Positions 8,493 through 18,022 are shown, numbered from the stretch's first letter. The stretch: DNA of 64,000 bases from Porphyrobacter sp. (GCA_016125555.1 WGLN01000011.1:124001-188000), one strand, 5' to 3'. Numbers and translations are program-made. Notes: generated from the letters alone by a model not told the origin.

Positions 8493-10340
8493 ATGACGCC
8501 GCTCCTGACCGCGCTGCTACTCGCCCAGACCGCTCCGCCGCCGGCCGCGACGCCCGATGAACAGGCGCAGGAGACACCCCCGCAGGACTGGGAACAGGAC
8601 GTGCCGCCGGTCGATCCCGAGATCATCGATGGCCGCGAGCGTCCCGGCTACAAGGCGCCGCTGCCCGACAAGGTCGATCAGGAGAACCAGGGCGCGGTCC
8701 GCGCTCCGCCGCCGCAGGCCTTTCCCACCGACCAGATCCCGATCCCCGACCGCTGGCGGCTGATCGAGAGCCTCGGGCTGGTCAAGGAGAAGCTGCTCGA
8801 TCCCTACAACCAGAACACCTACAAGGGCGACCGGCCGATCAACCGCGCCAAGGTGCCGTGGCTGCCGATCAAGGGCGACGACTGGTTCTTCGTCGCCAAC
8901 CTGATTTCGGATTCCGTCTACGAGCCGCGCACCTTCCCCACACCCGTGGGTGTCCAGACCACCGAAGACCCCGACCGCACCGACGTGTTCGGCCACGATT
9001 TCAGCCAGGTCTTCAGCCAGACCTTCATCGCCGGCTTCGCGCTGCTCAAGGGTTCGACCACCTTCAAGCCGCCGAGCATCGAATACCGCCTGACGCTTGC
9101 CTACAACGTCAACTATGTCGACGTGCCGGAGCGCCGCGTGCTGTTCGTCGAGCCGTCGCGCCCCAGTCACCGGCTCGACCAGTTTCTCGGCGTGCAGGAA
9201 GCCTTCGTCGATTACCACTTCGGCCAGTTCGATACCGAAAGGTTCGACTTCATCTCGGTGCGCGCGGGCATCCAGCCGTTCCAGTCGGATTTCCGCGGCT
9301 TCCTGTTCAACGACCAGCAGTTGGGCGTGCGCCTGTTCGGATCGCGCGACAACAACCGCTTCCAGTTCAACCTCGGCGCCTTCTGGCGGCTCGAGAAGGA
9401 CACCAACAGCGGCCTCAACGCGATCCTGCGCAGCCCCCGCGACGATCTGGTGTTCGTCGCCAATGCCTATCGGCAGGACTTCCTGATCCCCGCGCTGACC
9501 AGCCAGATCACCGTGGTCTACAACCGCAACCGCGAGGCCGACGACGTCCAGATCGACACCAACGGCTTCCCGGTGCGCCCGGCGCTGCTGGGAACGCTGA
9601 GGGGCCGCGAATATGATGTCGCCTATCTCGGCTACAATGTCGACGGTCGGCTGGGCCGGGTGAACCTGACGGGAAGCTTCTACTGGGCGCTCGGCGAGGA
9701 CCGGAACAGCTTCTTCACCGACCGCCCGGCCGATATCGACGCGCAGTTCGCCGCGGTCGAAGCCAGCTATGACAAGGACTGGATGCGCTTCCGCCTTTCG
9801 GGCGCCTATGCCAGCGGCGATTCCGATCCCTATGACGACAAGGAGGGCGGGTTCGACGCGATCTTCGAGAACCCGGTCTTCGCGGGCGCGGACACCTCCT
9901 ACTGGATCCGCCAGACCATTCCCTTTGCCGGCGGGGGCCGCGCGATCGCGGTCAACGGGCGCAACGGCATCCTCAATTCGCTGCGCTCCTCCAAGGAGCA
10001 GGGGCAGAGCAACTTCAACAACCCGGGGCTGATGCTGCTCGGCGCGGGCGCGGATTTCTACCTCACGCCGGAGCTGCGCGTGTCGGCCAATGCCAACCAT
10101 CTGTGGTTCGAGAACACCTCGAACCTTCAGGCGCTGCGCAACGAGGGCTCGATCCCCAAGGACATCGGCTTCGACCTGTCCGCATCGGCGATCTGGCGGC
10201 CCAAGGCGACGCAGAACATCGTGGTGCGCCTGTCCGCCGCGTCATTGCTCGCAGGTGACGGCTTCCGCGACCTGTTCGACAATCTCGGGGGACAGAAGGA
10301 ATACTTCTCCGTCCTCGCCAACCTGGTGCTGTCCTACTGA
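8493..10340 (+). CDS. Predicted outer-membrane beta-barrel protein
   Basis: 615 residues. The start at 8493 lies directly after the previous stop and gives a short signal-like N-terminus (MTPLLTALLLAQTAPPP), then a Pro/Gln/Glu-rich periplasmic stretch (to about residue 100). The rest alternates aromatic and polar residues in strands of about ten residues with D/N-rich turns, and ends with LANLVLSY, an aromatic terminus typical of BAM-assembled barrels. No characterised family is recognised. The stop TGA overlaps the ATG of the next gene by one base, so it is probably translationally coupled to the decaheme cytochrome. By analogy with porin-cytochrome complexes (MtrAB type) it could sheathe a multiheme conduit; this is context inference, with no sequence similarity to MtrB claimed. 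Confidence 0.75.
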   Translation: MTPLLTALLLAQTAPPPAATPDEQAQETPPQDWEQDVPPVDPEIIDGRERPGYKAPLPDKVDQENQGAVRAPPPQAFPTDQIPIPDRWRLIESLGLVKEKLLDPYNQNTYKGDRPINRAKVPWLPIKGDDWFFVANLISDSVYEPRTFPTPVGVQTTEDPDRTDVFGHDFSQVFSQTFIAGFALLKGSTTFKPPSIEYRLTLAYNVNYVDVPERRVLFVEPSRPSHRLDQFLGVQEAFVDYHFGQFDTERFDFISVRAGIQPFQSDFRGFLFNDQQLGVRLFGSRDNNRFQFNLGAFWRLEKDTNSGLNAILRSPRDDLVFVANAYRQDFLIPALTSQITVVYNRNREADDVQIDTNGFPVRPALLGTLRGREYDVAYLGYNVDGRLGRVNLTGSFYWALGEDRNSFFTDRPADIDAQFAAVEASYDKDWMRFRLSGAYASGDSDPYDDKEGGFDAIFENPVFAGADTSYWIRQTIPFAGGGRAIAVNGRNGILNSLRSSKEQGQSNFNNPGLMLLGAGADFYLTPELRVSANANHLWFENTSNLQALRNEGSIPKDIGFDLSASAIWRPKATQNIVVRLSAASLLAGDGFRDLFDNLGGQKEYFSVLANLVLSY

Positions 10341-13300
10341 TGCTGACCCTTGCCCGCCCGCTCCTTCGCCATGCCGCGCTGGTTCTCGCGGCGCTGGTCC
10401 TCGGCATCGTGCTGTTCGCCGGTGCGCCGATGGCCGCGGACAAGGAAAAGCCGGTGAAGCGCGATTACAGCCGCGTGATCGCCCCGCCCGCGCCGGTCCG
10501 GCAGTCGATCGCGGCGATGGAGGCCAAGTCCGAAGGCTGCAACTCCTGCCACGTCAAGTCCGATGCGCCGACCATGCACGTCACCCCCGCGGTGCGGCTG
10601 GGCTGCACCGATTGCCACGGCGGCGATGCGAGCGTGCGCGGCAATGCCGAGCTGCCGCACGACCACCCCGATTACGTCGCCGCGCGCGACCGGGCGCACG
10701 TGCTGCCCAAATATCCGGACAGCTGGCACTTCCCGTCCTCGGCCAATCCCAAGCGCTCCTACGCGCTTCTCAACCGCGAGGCGCCCGAGTTCATCAAGTT
10801 CGTGAACCCGTCCGATTACCGGGTCGCGCGCGAGGCCTGCGGGGCGTGCCACGTCCAGGCGATCGAGAGCGCGGAACGCTCGATCATGGCGACCGGGGCG
10901 ATGCTGTGGGGCGGGGCGAGCTACAACAACGGCATCCTGCCCTTCAAGAACTACCTGCTGGGCGAGGCCTATACCCGCGAGGGGCTGGCCGCCAAGCTGA
11001 CCACCCCGGGCGCCGCGCCCGACGGCACCCTATCCGAAGCCCAGAAGGCGCGCGGCGTGCTCGGGGAGCTCTATCCACTGCCCACCTGGCACGTGATCCC
11101 GCCGGGCGACATCTTCCGCGTCTTCGAGCGCGGCGGGCGCACCATCAATTCGCAGTTCCCGGAAATCGGCCTGCCCAACCCGACCGGGCAGATCCAGCGG
11201 CTCGAGGAGCCGGGGCGGCCCGATCTCAAGCAGTCGAACCGCGGCCCCGGCACCGGCCTGCGCGTGGCGATCCCCGCGCTCAACATCCACAAGACGCGCC
11301 TCAACGATCCCTTCACCTGGTTCATGGGCACCAACGACCAACCGGGCGACTATCGCCATTCGGGCTGCGCGAGTTGTCATGTGATCTACGCCAACGACCG
11401 CGAGCCGCGCCATTCGCTGATCTATGCGCAATACGGGCGGGACGGGCAGACGATCACGGTCGACCCGACCATCGCCGACAAGATCGAGCACGCCGCGGGA
11501 TACGCGGAAAAGACGGCCGGCCATGGTGCGCTCAAGGAACCCGGGCACGATGATCGCGAGGATCCCGGCGCGCATCCCGACGACGGCACGCTGACTATCG
11601 ACGGGCAAGTGAAGGAGAAGGGCCACCCGCTCCAGCACGTCTTCACCCGCGCGATTCCCACCAGCCAGTGCATGAACTGCCACATGCACCAGCCCAACAT
11701 CTTCCTGAACTCGTTCCTCGGCTACACCATGTGGGACTACGAATCCGACGCGCCCGCGATGTGGCCTGAAAAGCAGAAATACCCCACCGCCGAGGAGGTG
11801 CGCGCGATCACCGACCGCAACCCCGAAGGCGCCGCGCCCAAGGGCAAGTGGGCAGACCTCGACTTCCTGCGCAACGTCTACGATCTCAATCCGCAGCTCA
11901 AGGACACCCAGTTCGCCGACTATCACGGCCACGGCTGGAACTTCCGCGCGATCTTCAAGCGTGACCGTGACGGCAACCTGCTCGACGCCGATGGCAAGAT
12001 CATCGACCCCGACGATCCCGAGAAATGGCGCCGCAAGGGCGAGGGCAAGTTCGTCGAACCCGGCACCAACCCGGGCAAGGCGGTGCACCTGATGAGCATC
12101 CACGCCGAGGTCGGGATGCAATGCGCGGATTGCCACTATGAACAGGACAGCCACGGCAACGGGCTGATCTACGGCGAGGTGGCGAACGCCATCGAGATCG
12201 GCTGCAAGGATTGCCACGGCACCGCCGATGCCTATCCGACCCTGCGCACCAGCGGCCCCGCCGCGCCGCCCGAAGGCCACGACCTCGCCCTCCTGCGCAA
12301 TCCCGACGGCCAGCGCCGCTTCGAATGGGTTGAAGGGCCCGACGGACGGCGCAAGCTGCTGCAGCGCTCGATCGTCGATCCCAAGCTTTCCTGGGAGGTC
12401 AGCCTCGTCAAGGATTCGGTCGATCCCGACAGCCCGCGATTCAACGCCAAGGCGGCGCGCGCCAAGCTGATGAGCCGCTACGGCGCGGAAACCGGCAGGT
12501 TCGAGTTCGGCATCGGCATCCCCGAAGGCGAGCGCGCGCACCGCGAAGGCGAGATGGCGTGCTTTACCTGTCACCTCTCGTGGACCACCTCCTGCGGCGG
12601 CTGCCACCTGCCGATCGAGGCCAACTGGAAGACCAAGAGCCACCGCTACGAGGGCGGCGAGACGCGCAACTTCGCGACCTACAATCCGCAGGTCGCTCGC
12701 GACCAGATGTTCCAGCTCGGCAGGCACATGACCACCAAGGGCAGCGAAATCGCCCCGGTGCGCTCGTCATCGGCGCTGGTGCTGTCATCGACGAACATCA
12801 ATCGCGAGCGCATCTACGTGCAGCAACCGCCGATTTCCGCAATCGGGTTCTCCAGCCAGGCCTTCGCGCCGCACTTCCCGCACACGGTGAGGAAGACCGA
12901 AACCAAGACCTGTTCGGACTGCCACCTGTCCGACAAGGACGACAACAACGCGATCATGGCGCAGCTGCTCTTGCTCGGGACCAACTACGTCAATTTCGTC
13001 GGGCTCAACGCCTGGACCGGGCTGGAGGGCGGGTTCCAGGCCACCCGCGTCACCGAATATGACGAGCCGCAGGCGGTGATCGGGTCCTACCTCCACCGCT
13101 ATGCCTATCCCGATTACTGGCGCATGCATGTCGAGGACAATGGCCGCGAGCTGAAGAACTGGGTGCGCGGGCGTACCTTCGACAAGGACCTGTCGGGCGA
13201 AACCCACCCGTTCGAGGAATTCGTCAACGTCCACGAAGGCACGCCGGGCCGCGTCGGCTGTCTGCAGCTGCGCGGCGAATACATGTATGTCGCCGAGGGC

Positions 13301-14452
13301 AAGGGCGGCTTCGTGGCCTATGATGTCGCCTCGATCGCCAACAAGGGCGTGTCGGAACGCATCCTCAAAGGGCCGTTCTCGCCGCTCGGCCACGACACGC
13401 AGGTCAGGACGAAGAACGCCACCTGCATGGCGCTGCCCACCAACCAGCCGATTGCCCCGACGCGCAACACCGCGGCGATGCGCGCAATGAACCAGGAACA
13501 GGCCTTCCTGCCGATCTACAACTACGCCGCGGTGACCGATGCCGAGGAGGGCCTGATCCTCGTCAATATCGATACGCTGGCAGACGGCGAATTCCGCAAC
13601 AACCAGCTGAAGCGCAAGACCTTTGCCGATGGTTCGGACGCCTGGAACCCGGACGGCGTGCTCACCGGTGCGCGGCATATCGTGCTGGCGGGCGAGATCG
13701 CCTACATCACCGCCGACAAGGGCCTGGTGGTGGTCGACCTCGCCGATCCCGACAGGCCCCGGCTCGCGGCGGTGCGTCCCCTCACCGATGCGCGGGCGAG
13801 CGCGATCCAGTTCCGCTACCTGTGGGTCTCGGATGCGGACGGGGTGAAGCTGTTCGACGTCACGAACCTGCGCAACCCCGTCGCGGTGCCGCAGGCAACC
13901 GTTCCGCTCGCCGACGCGCGCCGCATCTATGTCGCGCGCACCTATGCCTACGTCGCGGCGAAGAAGGAGGGGCTGGTGATCCTCGACGTCAAGAACCCGC
14001 TGGCGCCGCGCCTCTACCAGAAGGTGACGCTCGGCGGGCAGCTCGACGATGCCGAGGACGTGATCGTCGGCTCCACCAATGCCTCGCTGTTCGCCTATGT
14101 CGCCGATGGCAGGAACGGGATGAAGGTGCTGCAGCTCACCAGCCCCGACAGCCAGCGCAATTTCTACGGGTTCTCGCCCGCGCCGGTGCCCGAGCTGATC
14201 GCCTGGGCGAAGACCCCGACGCCGGCCATCGCGCTCTCCAAGGGCCTCGACCGCGACCGCGCGGTGGACGAGACCGGCGGGCAGATCGCGGTGTTCGGCC
14301 GCCTCGGCGCGCGGCCCTTCACCCGGCCCGAGATGGAGCGGCTGTTCATGACCCGCTCGGGCGTGCCGTGGAAGGTCTCGGACGCGGTCGACATGAGCCG
14401 CTGGGTGGGCGTGGCGCCGCAGACCCCGCTGCGGAGCGCCGCGGCGCGCTGA
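10340..14452 (+). CDS. Giant decaheme c-type cytochrome with C-terminal LVIVD repeats
   Basis: 1370 residues. An N-terminal signal or anchor helix (about residues 10-32, ending at APMAA) precedes a periplasmic or surface domain with ten CXXCH heme motifs in order: CNSCH, CTDCH, CGACH, CASCH, CMNCH, CADCH, CKDCH, CFTCH, CGGCH, CSDCH (about residues 67 to 860). The last 400 residues have no hemes but carry LVIVD-type beta-propeller-like repeats, for example GLVVVDLADPDRPRLA, VKLFDVTNLRNPVAV and GLVILDVKNPLAPRL. LVIVD repeats are found in surface and adhesion-like proteins. The combination suggests an electron carrier joined to a binding propeller. It ends 6 bp before the end of the convergent phosphodiesterase gene. 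The redox partner is unknown. Confidence 0.9.
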   Translation: MLTLARPLLRHAALVLAALVLGIVLFAGAPMAADKEKPVKRDYSRVIAPPAPVRQSIAAMEAKSEGCNSCHVKSDAPTMHVTPAVRLGCTDCHGGDASVRGNAELPHDHPDYVAARDRAHVLPKYPDSWHFPSSANPKRSYALLNREAPEFIKFVNPSDYRVAREACGACHVQAIESAERSIMATGAMLWGGASYNNGILPFKNYLLGEAYTREGLAAKLTTPGAAPDGTLSEAQKARGVLGELYPLPTWHVIPPGDIFRVFERGGRTINSQFPEIGLPNPTGQIQRLEEPGRPDLKQSNRGPGTGLRVAIPALNIHKTRLNDPFTWFMGTNDQPGDYRHSGCASCHVIYANDREPRHSLIYAQYGRDGQTITVDPTIADKIEHAAGYAEKTAGHGALKEPGHDDREDPGAHPDDGTLTIDGQVKEKGHPLQHVFTRAIPTSQCMNCHMHQPNIFLNSFLGYTMWDYESDAPAMWPEKQKYPTAEEVRAITDRNPEGAAPKGKWADLDFLRNVYDLNPQLKDTQFADYHGHGWNFRAIFKRDRDGNLLDADGKIIDPDDPEKWRRKGEGKFVEPGTNPGKAVHLMSIHAEVGMQCADCHYEQDSHGNGLIYGEVANAIEIGCKDCHGTADAYPTLRTSGPAAPPEGHDLALLRNPDGQRRFEWVEGPDGRRKLLQRSIVDPKLSWEVSLVKDSVDPDSPRFNAKAARAKLMSRYGAETGRFEFGIGIPEGERAHREGEMACFTCHLSWTTSCGGCHLPIEANWKTKSHRYEGGETRNFATYNPQVARDQMFQLGRHMTTKGSEIAPVRSSSALVLSSTNINRERIYVQQPPISAIGFSSQAFAPHFPHTVRKTETKTCSDCHLSDKDDNNAIMAQLLLLGTNYVNFVGLNAWTGLEGGFQATRVTEYDEPQAVIGSYLHRYAYPDYWRMHVEDNGRELKNWVRGRTFDKDLSGETHPFEEFVNVHEGTPGRVGCLQLRGEYMYVAEGKGGFVAYDVASIANKGVSERILKGPFSPLGHDTQVRTKNATCMALPTNQPIAPTRNTAAMRAMNQEQAFLPIYNYAAVTDAEEGLILVNIDTLADGEFRNNQLKRKTFADGSDAWNPDGVLTGARHIVLAGEIAYITADKGLVVVDLADPDRPRLAAVRPLTDARASAIQFRYLWVSDADGVKLFDVTNLRNPVAVPQATVPLADARRIYVARTYAYVAAKKEGLVILDVKNPLAPRLYQKVTLGGQLDDAEDVIVGSTNASLFAYVADGRNGMKVLQLTSPDSQRNFYGFSPAPVPELIAWAKTPTPAIALSKGLDRDRAVDETGGQIAVFGRLGARPFTRPEMERLFMTRSGVPWKVSDAVDMSRWVGVAPQTPLRSAAAR

Positions 14453-14458
14453 CCGGCG

Positions 14459-15343
14459 CTATTCGCGCTCGGCGAACATGCCTTCGATCATCGGCTGCAG
14501 CCCGGCGTGGAAACGCGCCAGCACCTGCCAGTCGCCGACCCGCTCGTAATGCGAGACCAGCGTCTCGCCGTCCCAGCGATGCAGGGCATAGGTGGGCGGT
14601 TCGGTGGTGATGAGCTCGCGATTATCGGGCGCGTCCTTGTCGATCGGGGTCAGATCCATCGCCACCAGCGGCGCGACCGAGGGCGTCACCCCGAGCGGGA
14701 TGCCGGCAAAGCGCGTCGAAATCTGGCGATGCAGGTGTCCGCAATGGATCGCCAGCACCTGGCTCTGTCCGGCCAGCGCCTCGTGCAGGCGCAGCATCCA
14801 CGGCTCGTCCGGCGCCGGGTCCATCCAGTCGATCCCCGCGACCACCGGGGGATGGTGCATGAAGATCAGTGTCGGGGCATCCGGAGCGGCGGCGAGGGTA
14901 TCGGAAAGCCAGCGCGCGCGCGCCTCGCAGAAGGCCCCGCCGTGGCGCCCATCCTCGAGCGTGTCGAGACAGATGATGCGCAGGCCGAGCGGCGCCTCGA
15001 CGACATAGTGCAGGAAGCCGCCCTCGGCGGGGGTGACCTGCGGGAAGGCGCCGAGCAGCCCGGCGCGGCTGTCGTGATTGCCGACCAGCGGGACCACCGG
15101 GAAGGGGCAGGCTTCCAGCAGCGCGGCGGTCTTGGCGAAGCTTTCCGCATCGCCGTGATCGGTGATGTCGCCCGAGAGCACCAGCATGTCGGGCAGGTTG
15201 GGGCCGGTCAGCAGGCGATCGAGCGTGGCGCGGAAGCGGATGAGGTTAAGTTCCTCGGGGCGCTCGTCGGGGGCGAAGCCGACATGGATGTCGGTCATCT
15301 GCGCGATCAGCACCGCCCGCCGTGATGAGACGCCCCCGCCCAT
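14459..15343 (-). CDS. Class III cyclic-nucleotide phosphodiesterase (CpdA-like calcineurin-type metallophosphoesterase)
   Basis: 294 residues from the ATG at 15343. A GTG six bases upstream is possible, but AAGG sits at the proper distance from the ATG. All binuclear-metal motifs are visible: D-x-H in MTDIHVG, GD in VLSGDITDHG, GNHD in PLVGNHDS, His in IFMHHPP, and GHLH in IHCGHLHR. This set and the length match the CpdA/Rv0805 group, which hydrolyses 3',5'-cAMP or cGMP in the cytoplasm. It lies 2 bp after the FHA-cytochrome gene and is the last gene of a four-gene minus-strand operon whose first gene carries two cyclic-nucleotide-binding domains. The expected job is to end the cAMP signal made by the cyclase of the opposite arm. 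Other phosphodiester substrates remain possible. Confidence 0.85.
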   Translation of the reverse strand: MGGGVSSRRAVLIAQMTDIHVGFAPDERPEELNLIRFRATLDRLLTGPNLPDMLVLSGDITDHGDAESFAKTAALLEACPFPVVPLVGNHDSRAGLLGAFPQVTPAEGGFLHYVVEAPLGLRIICLDTLEDGRHGGAFCEARARWLSDTLAAAPDAPTLIFMHHPPVVAGIDWMDPAPDEPWMLRLHEALAGQSQVLAIHCGHLHRQISTRFAGIPLGVTPSVAPLVAMDLTPIDKDAPDNRELITTEPPTYALHRWDGETLVSHYERVGDWQVLARFHAGLQPMIEGMFAERE

Positions 15344-15345
15344 CG

Positions 15346-17145
15346 TCACCTTCTAGCTCGCGCCAGCACCGCGGCAAGCGTGGTTTTGTCAGGCTCGGAA
15401 AGGGGGCGGTAGTGCGGATCGCGCGGCGCGGCCTCGGGCAGCCACTGGCCGGCGGGGACGTGATAGGCATGGCACATCGCGCAGTCCGAGGGGACGATGG
15501 TCTTGGTCTTCACCGCACTCGCGCCCAGATGGCACTCGCGGCAGCTCTTGAGATCGGGGATCAGGAGGTCGCTTGCCGCCTTCGAGGTGTCCGCCGCGTG
15601 GCAATCGGTGCATTCCTGCTTCCTGTGCGCCGCGTGGGTGAAATATCCCGTGGTCAGGAAGCGGTCGGGCAGGTTCACCGGCATCAGATCGGGACGCCCC
15701 GCTCTGGTGGTGGGCAGGTGGCACTCGGTGCACACACCCCCCGGCAAGAGCGCCCTCGTGAGGCCGATGAAGTCGCGCACCGGCCGCCCGAAATCGGCGG
15801 CATAGGTCCCGCCGCGGGCGAACTGTCCCGGGCGCGAGCGGCCGCTGACCGGCGCCGCATGCGCGCCCCTGCCGATGCGGGCGAGATCCTCGGCGAGGTG
15901 CTTGACGCTGCCGTGGCGCAGCTTGCTGAATCCGCCCCCGGCGGTGCGGCCCGAAACGAGGCTGTGGCAGCTCTCGCAGGCGTCTTCCATCTCCACCGGC
16001 TTGAAGGCGGCCTTGTCGGCGGTGAGGACATGACAATCCTTGCATTCGAGCGGCGCGCCGTAGCGCGTCAGGCTCACCGCCATGCGCGCCGCGCCGCCGC
16101 GCGGGTCCATGTGGACGTCGTGCGGGAACTTGAGCCCGCTTTTCTCCACCGGCCTGGAGCCGGGCGCCGCACGCACCGGGCTTGCCGCGCCGAAGCTCGC
16201 GAAATAGGCTGGGCGGAACTGCGGGTGCGCCTTGCCGAAGTCATGCGCATCGGCGAGCTTCGTGTCCGCGAGACGGCTATCGAGGTCCTTGTGGCAATCG
16301 CCGCAGAAGGCCTCGCTGCCGGCTTTCTGGCGCAGCGGCCCCTCGTGCTCGGTATGGCAGGCGACGCAGCCGAGCGGGCCTTCCTTGCCGAGGCTCTCCG
16401 CGATCCGCCACTGCAATGCATCCCCGGCGGACAGCGGTGGCATTCCGGCGGCAAGGCGGTTCGCCTTGGCATGCGTCCCGGTGTCCTTGTGGCACGAGAG
16501 ACAGGCCTCGTCCTGGACGCTCACGAAGGGCGTGACGTGGCAGCTTTCGCAGTTGTTCTCGAGGCTGTGATGCCGGAGCGAGAGCGCGCCGGGGCTCCAG
16601 GCGGCATCCATCACCACCTGCCCCGGGGTCCTGCCGGTCGGGTCGGGCTTGGCCGGGGTGCGCAGCAGGTTGCTGGCGACCGGCACCATCAGCAGCGCCA
16701 GCAGGATCACGCCTGCGAAAATCCAGCTCATCGCCCGTTTGGAGGGGAGCACGCTGGCGAGCGCGAAGCCGCGCAGTGCGTCGCCCTTGCCTTCCTCCGC
16801 CGCGACCTGGCGGATGGTGACGGCGAGGGTCCCCCCATCCTCCTCGGCCACGGTCAGGCGCGCCGCGCCCAGCGCGATCTCGCCCCCGGTGCGCGGGTCG
16901 ATCACCCCTTCAGTGACGCTGCGCCCGTCGAGACCGAAGCCGAGCGTGCCGAGCGCCGCGACGGCCAGCGTGCCGTCGTTGCGGAGCACGATCCGGATGT
17001 GGTGCTGCTCGACCGCGAGATCGGGCAGGTGGACGTCGTTTTCGGCGGCACGGCCGACGCTCAGAGTGTCCCGTTCCACCATCCGCTCGCGGATGATTTC
17101 CCGCCCGGCGGCGGTGAAGTCGATGGTGCGGATCAGGAAGGCCAC
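15346..17145 (-). CDS. FHA-domain decaheme c-type cytochrome (membrane-spanning fusion)
   Basis: 599 residues from a GTG at 17145, preceded by GAGGAG at good spacing. Residues about 1-110 form an FHA-like domain with GRAAENDVHL (Gly31-Arg32) and AVEQHHI; the phosphopeptide-contacting Ser of typical FHA domains (VSRxH) is Glu46 here. One membrane helix follows (about 138-160, SWIFAGVILLALLMVPVA). The periplasmic part carries ten CXXCH motifs: CESCH, CLSCH, CVACH, CGDCH, CKDCH, CESCH, CTECH, CTDCH, CRECH and CAMCH, in a cytochrome c3/c7-like dispersed pattern with many extra His. The topology puts a signalling-type domain in the cytoplasm and the heme wire in the periplasm. It starts 10 bp after the cytochrome b-like gene. 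It probably accepts electrons from that membrane protein. Confidence 0.88.
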   Translation of the reverse strand: MAFLIRTIDFTAAGREIIRERMVERDTLSVGRAAENDVHLPDLAVEQHHIRIVLRNDGTLAVAALGTLGFGLDGRSVTEGVIDPRTGGEIALGAARLTVAEEDGGTLAVTIRQVAAEEGKGDALRGFALASVLPSKRAMSWIFAGVILLALLMVPVASNLLRTPAKPDPTGRTPGQVVMDAAWSPGALSLRHHSLENNCESCHVTPFVSVQDEACLSCHKDTGTHAKANRLAAGMPPLSAGDALQWRIAESLGKEGPLGCVACHTEHEGPLRQKAGSEAFCGDCHKDLDSRLADTKLADAHDFGKAHPQFRPAYFASFGAASPVRAAPGSRPVEKSGLKFPHDVHMDPRGGAARMAVSLTRYGAPLECKDCHVLTADKAAFKPVEMEDACESCHSLVSGRTAGGGFSKLRHGSVKHLAEDLARIGRGAHAAPVSGRSRPGQFARGGTYAADFGRPVRDFIGLTRALLPGGVCTECHLPTTRAGRPDLMPVNLPDRFLTTGYFTHAAHRKQECTDCHAADTSKAASDLLIPDLKSCRECHLGASAVKTKTIVPSDCAMCHAYHVPAGQWLPEAAPRDPHYRPLSEPDKTTLAAVLARARR

Positions 17146-17155
17146 GATCCGCTCC

Positions 17156-18022
17156 TCACCAGTAGAAGAACACGCTGATCACGTGCGCGGTGAGCGCGGC
17201 GATCAGGGCGATAGTGAGCGGGATGTGGACGAACAGCCAGATTTCGAGCGCGGCACGGATGCGCAGCTGCCCGCGGATCTGGGCAAGCTGATCGCGGCGC
17301 TTCTCGAGCAGCGCGACGACGCGGGCCTCGGCCTCGGAGCCGCGGCCCAGCCCCTTCAGCGCGCCCGCGGTGGCGCAGCCGGGGTAGCGCCCCGTGAGCC
17401 GCGCCAGCGCGCCGCCGTGGAACACGTCCTGCCCCAGGGCGGCGATCACGAGGTCGGCCTCGGCGCGGTCCAGCGGCTGCGCGGCGCTTTCGAGCTGGCG
17501 GTCGATCGCGGTCAGCGCCTCGAGCATCTGCGCGCGGGTCATTTCCTTGCGGTTGGCCGAAAGGCTCGCGGGCAGGGTGGCATAGGCGACCACCCCGTAG
17601 ATGCCGGTCGCGATCACCAGCAACATCAGCACATAGGCGAGCGTGTGGACGTTCCAGCCCACCTGAAAGCCGGTGTGGAGCGTGGCGATGACGATCAGCG
17701 ACAGGCCCAGATAGACATGGGCGCTGGTCCACGCCTTGAGGCTCCACGCTCCCGGATTGATGCGCCGCTTCCTCACCCCGAGCAGCGAGAGCCACACGAT
17801 GAGCAGCAGCCCGATCGTGCCGAGGGTGTAGCCATACCAGCTGCCCCCGTTGGGGCGCGGCTGCTGGTCGATCATCAGATAGCCTGCAATCGCCGCACCG
17901 CTCAGCGCCAGCGCGATCCACAGCCAGCGGAAGCCCTTGTGCTTCAAGAAGCTGACGTGATCGGAATCGCGCCGCCGCTCGTCCTGCGTGAACCGCCCCG
18001 TTCCCCCGGCCTTGGTCGCCAT
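17156..18022 (-). CDS. Multi-pass membrane protein, probable cytochrome b-type electron carrier
   Basis: 288 residues from the ATG at 18022, which overlaps the stop of the oxidoreductase gene by one base (TAATG). Five hydrophobic helices are visible: three before a long cytoplasmic helical insertion (about residues 150-235) and one at the C-terminus, with another at the start. Histidines lie in or at the edge of helices (AHVYLGLSLIVIATLHTGF, NVHTLAYVL, FVHIPLTIAL, TAHVISVFFYW), as expected for a diheme cytochrome b. No closer family is recognised. It sits between the FAD/FeS protein and the FHA decaheme cytochrome, the position of a quinol- or FeS-linked transmembrane step. Heme binding is inferred from the His pattern only. 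Confidence 0.75.
   Translation of the reverse strand: MATKAGGTGRFTQDERRRDSDHVSFLKHKGFRWLWIALALSGAAIAGYLMIDQQPRPNGGSWYGYTLGTIGLLLIVWLSLLGVRKRRINPGAWSLKAWTSAHVYLGLSLIVIATLHTGFQVGWNVHTLAYVLMLLVIATGIYGVVAYATLPASLSANRKEMTRAQMLEALTAIDRQLESAAQPLDRAEADLVIAALGQDVFHGGALARLTGRYPGCATAGALKGLGRGSEAEARVVALLEKRRDQLAQIRGQLRIRAALEIWLFVHIPLTIALIAALTAHVISVFFYW

Noticed and set aside
4110..8626. Two long open frames on the minus strand (about 700-800 codons) opposite the pentaheme and lipoprotein genes
   Set aside because: They are rich in Arg, Gly and Ala without domains, and mirror GC3-biased plus-strand genes that have clear motifs.
10340..14452. Octaheme nitrite or tetrathionate reductase
   Set aside because: All ten motifs are CXXCH with no CXXCK catalytic heme, and the C-terminal repeats do not fit those enzymes.
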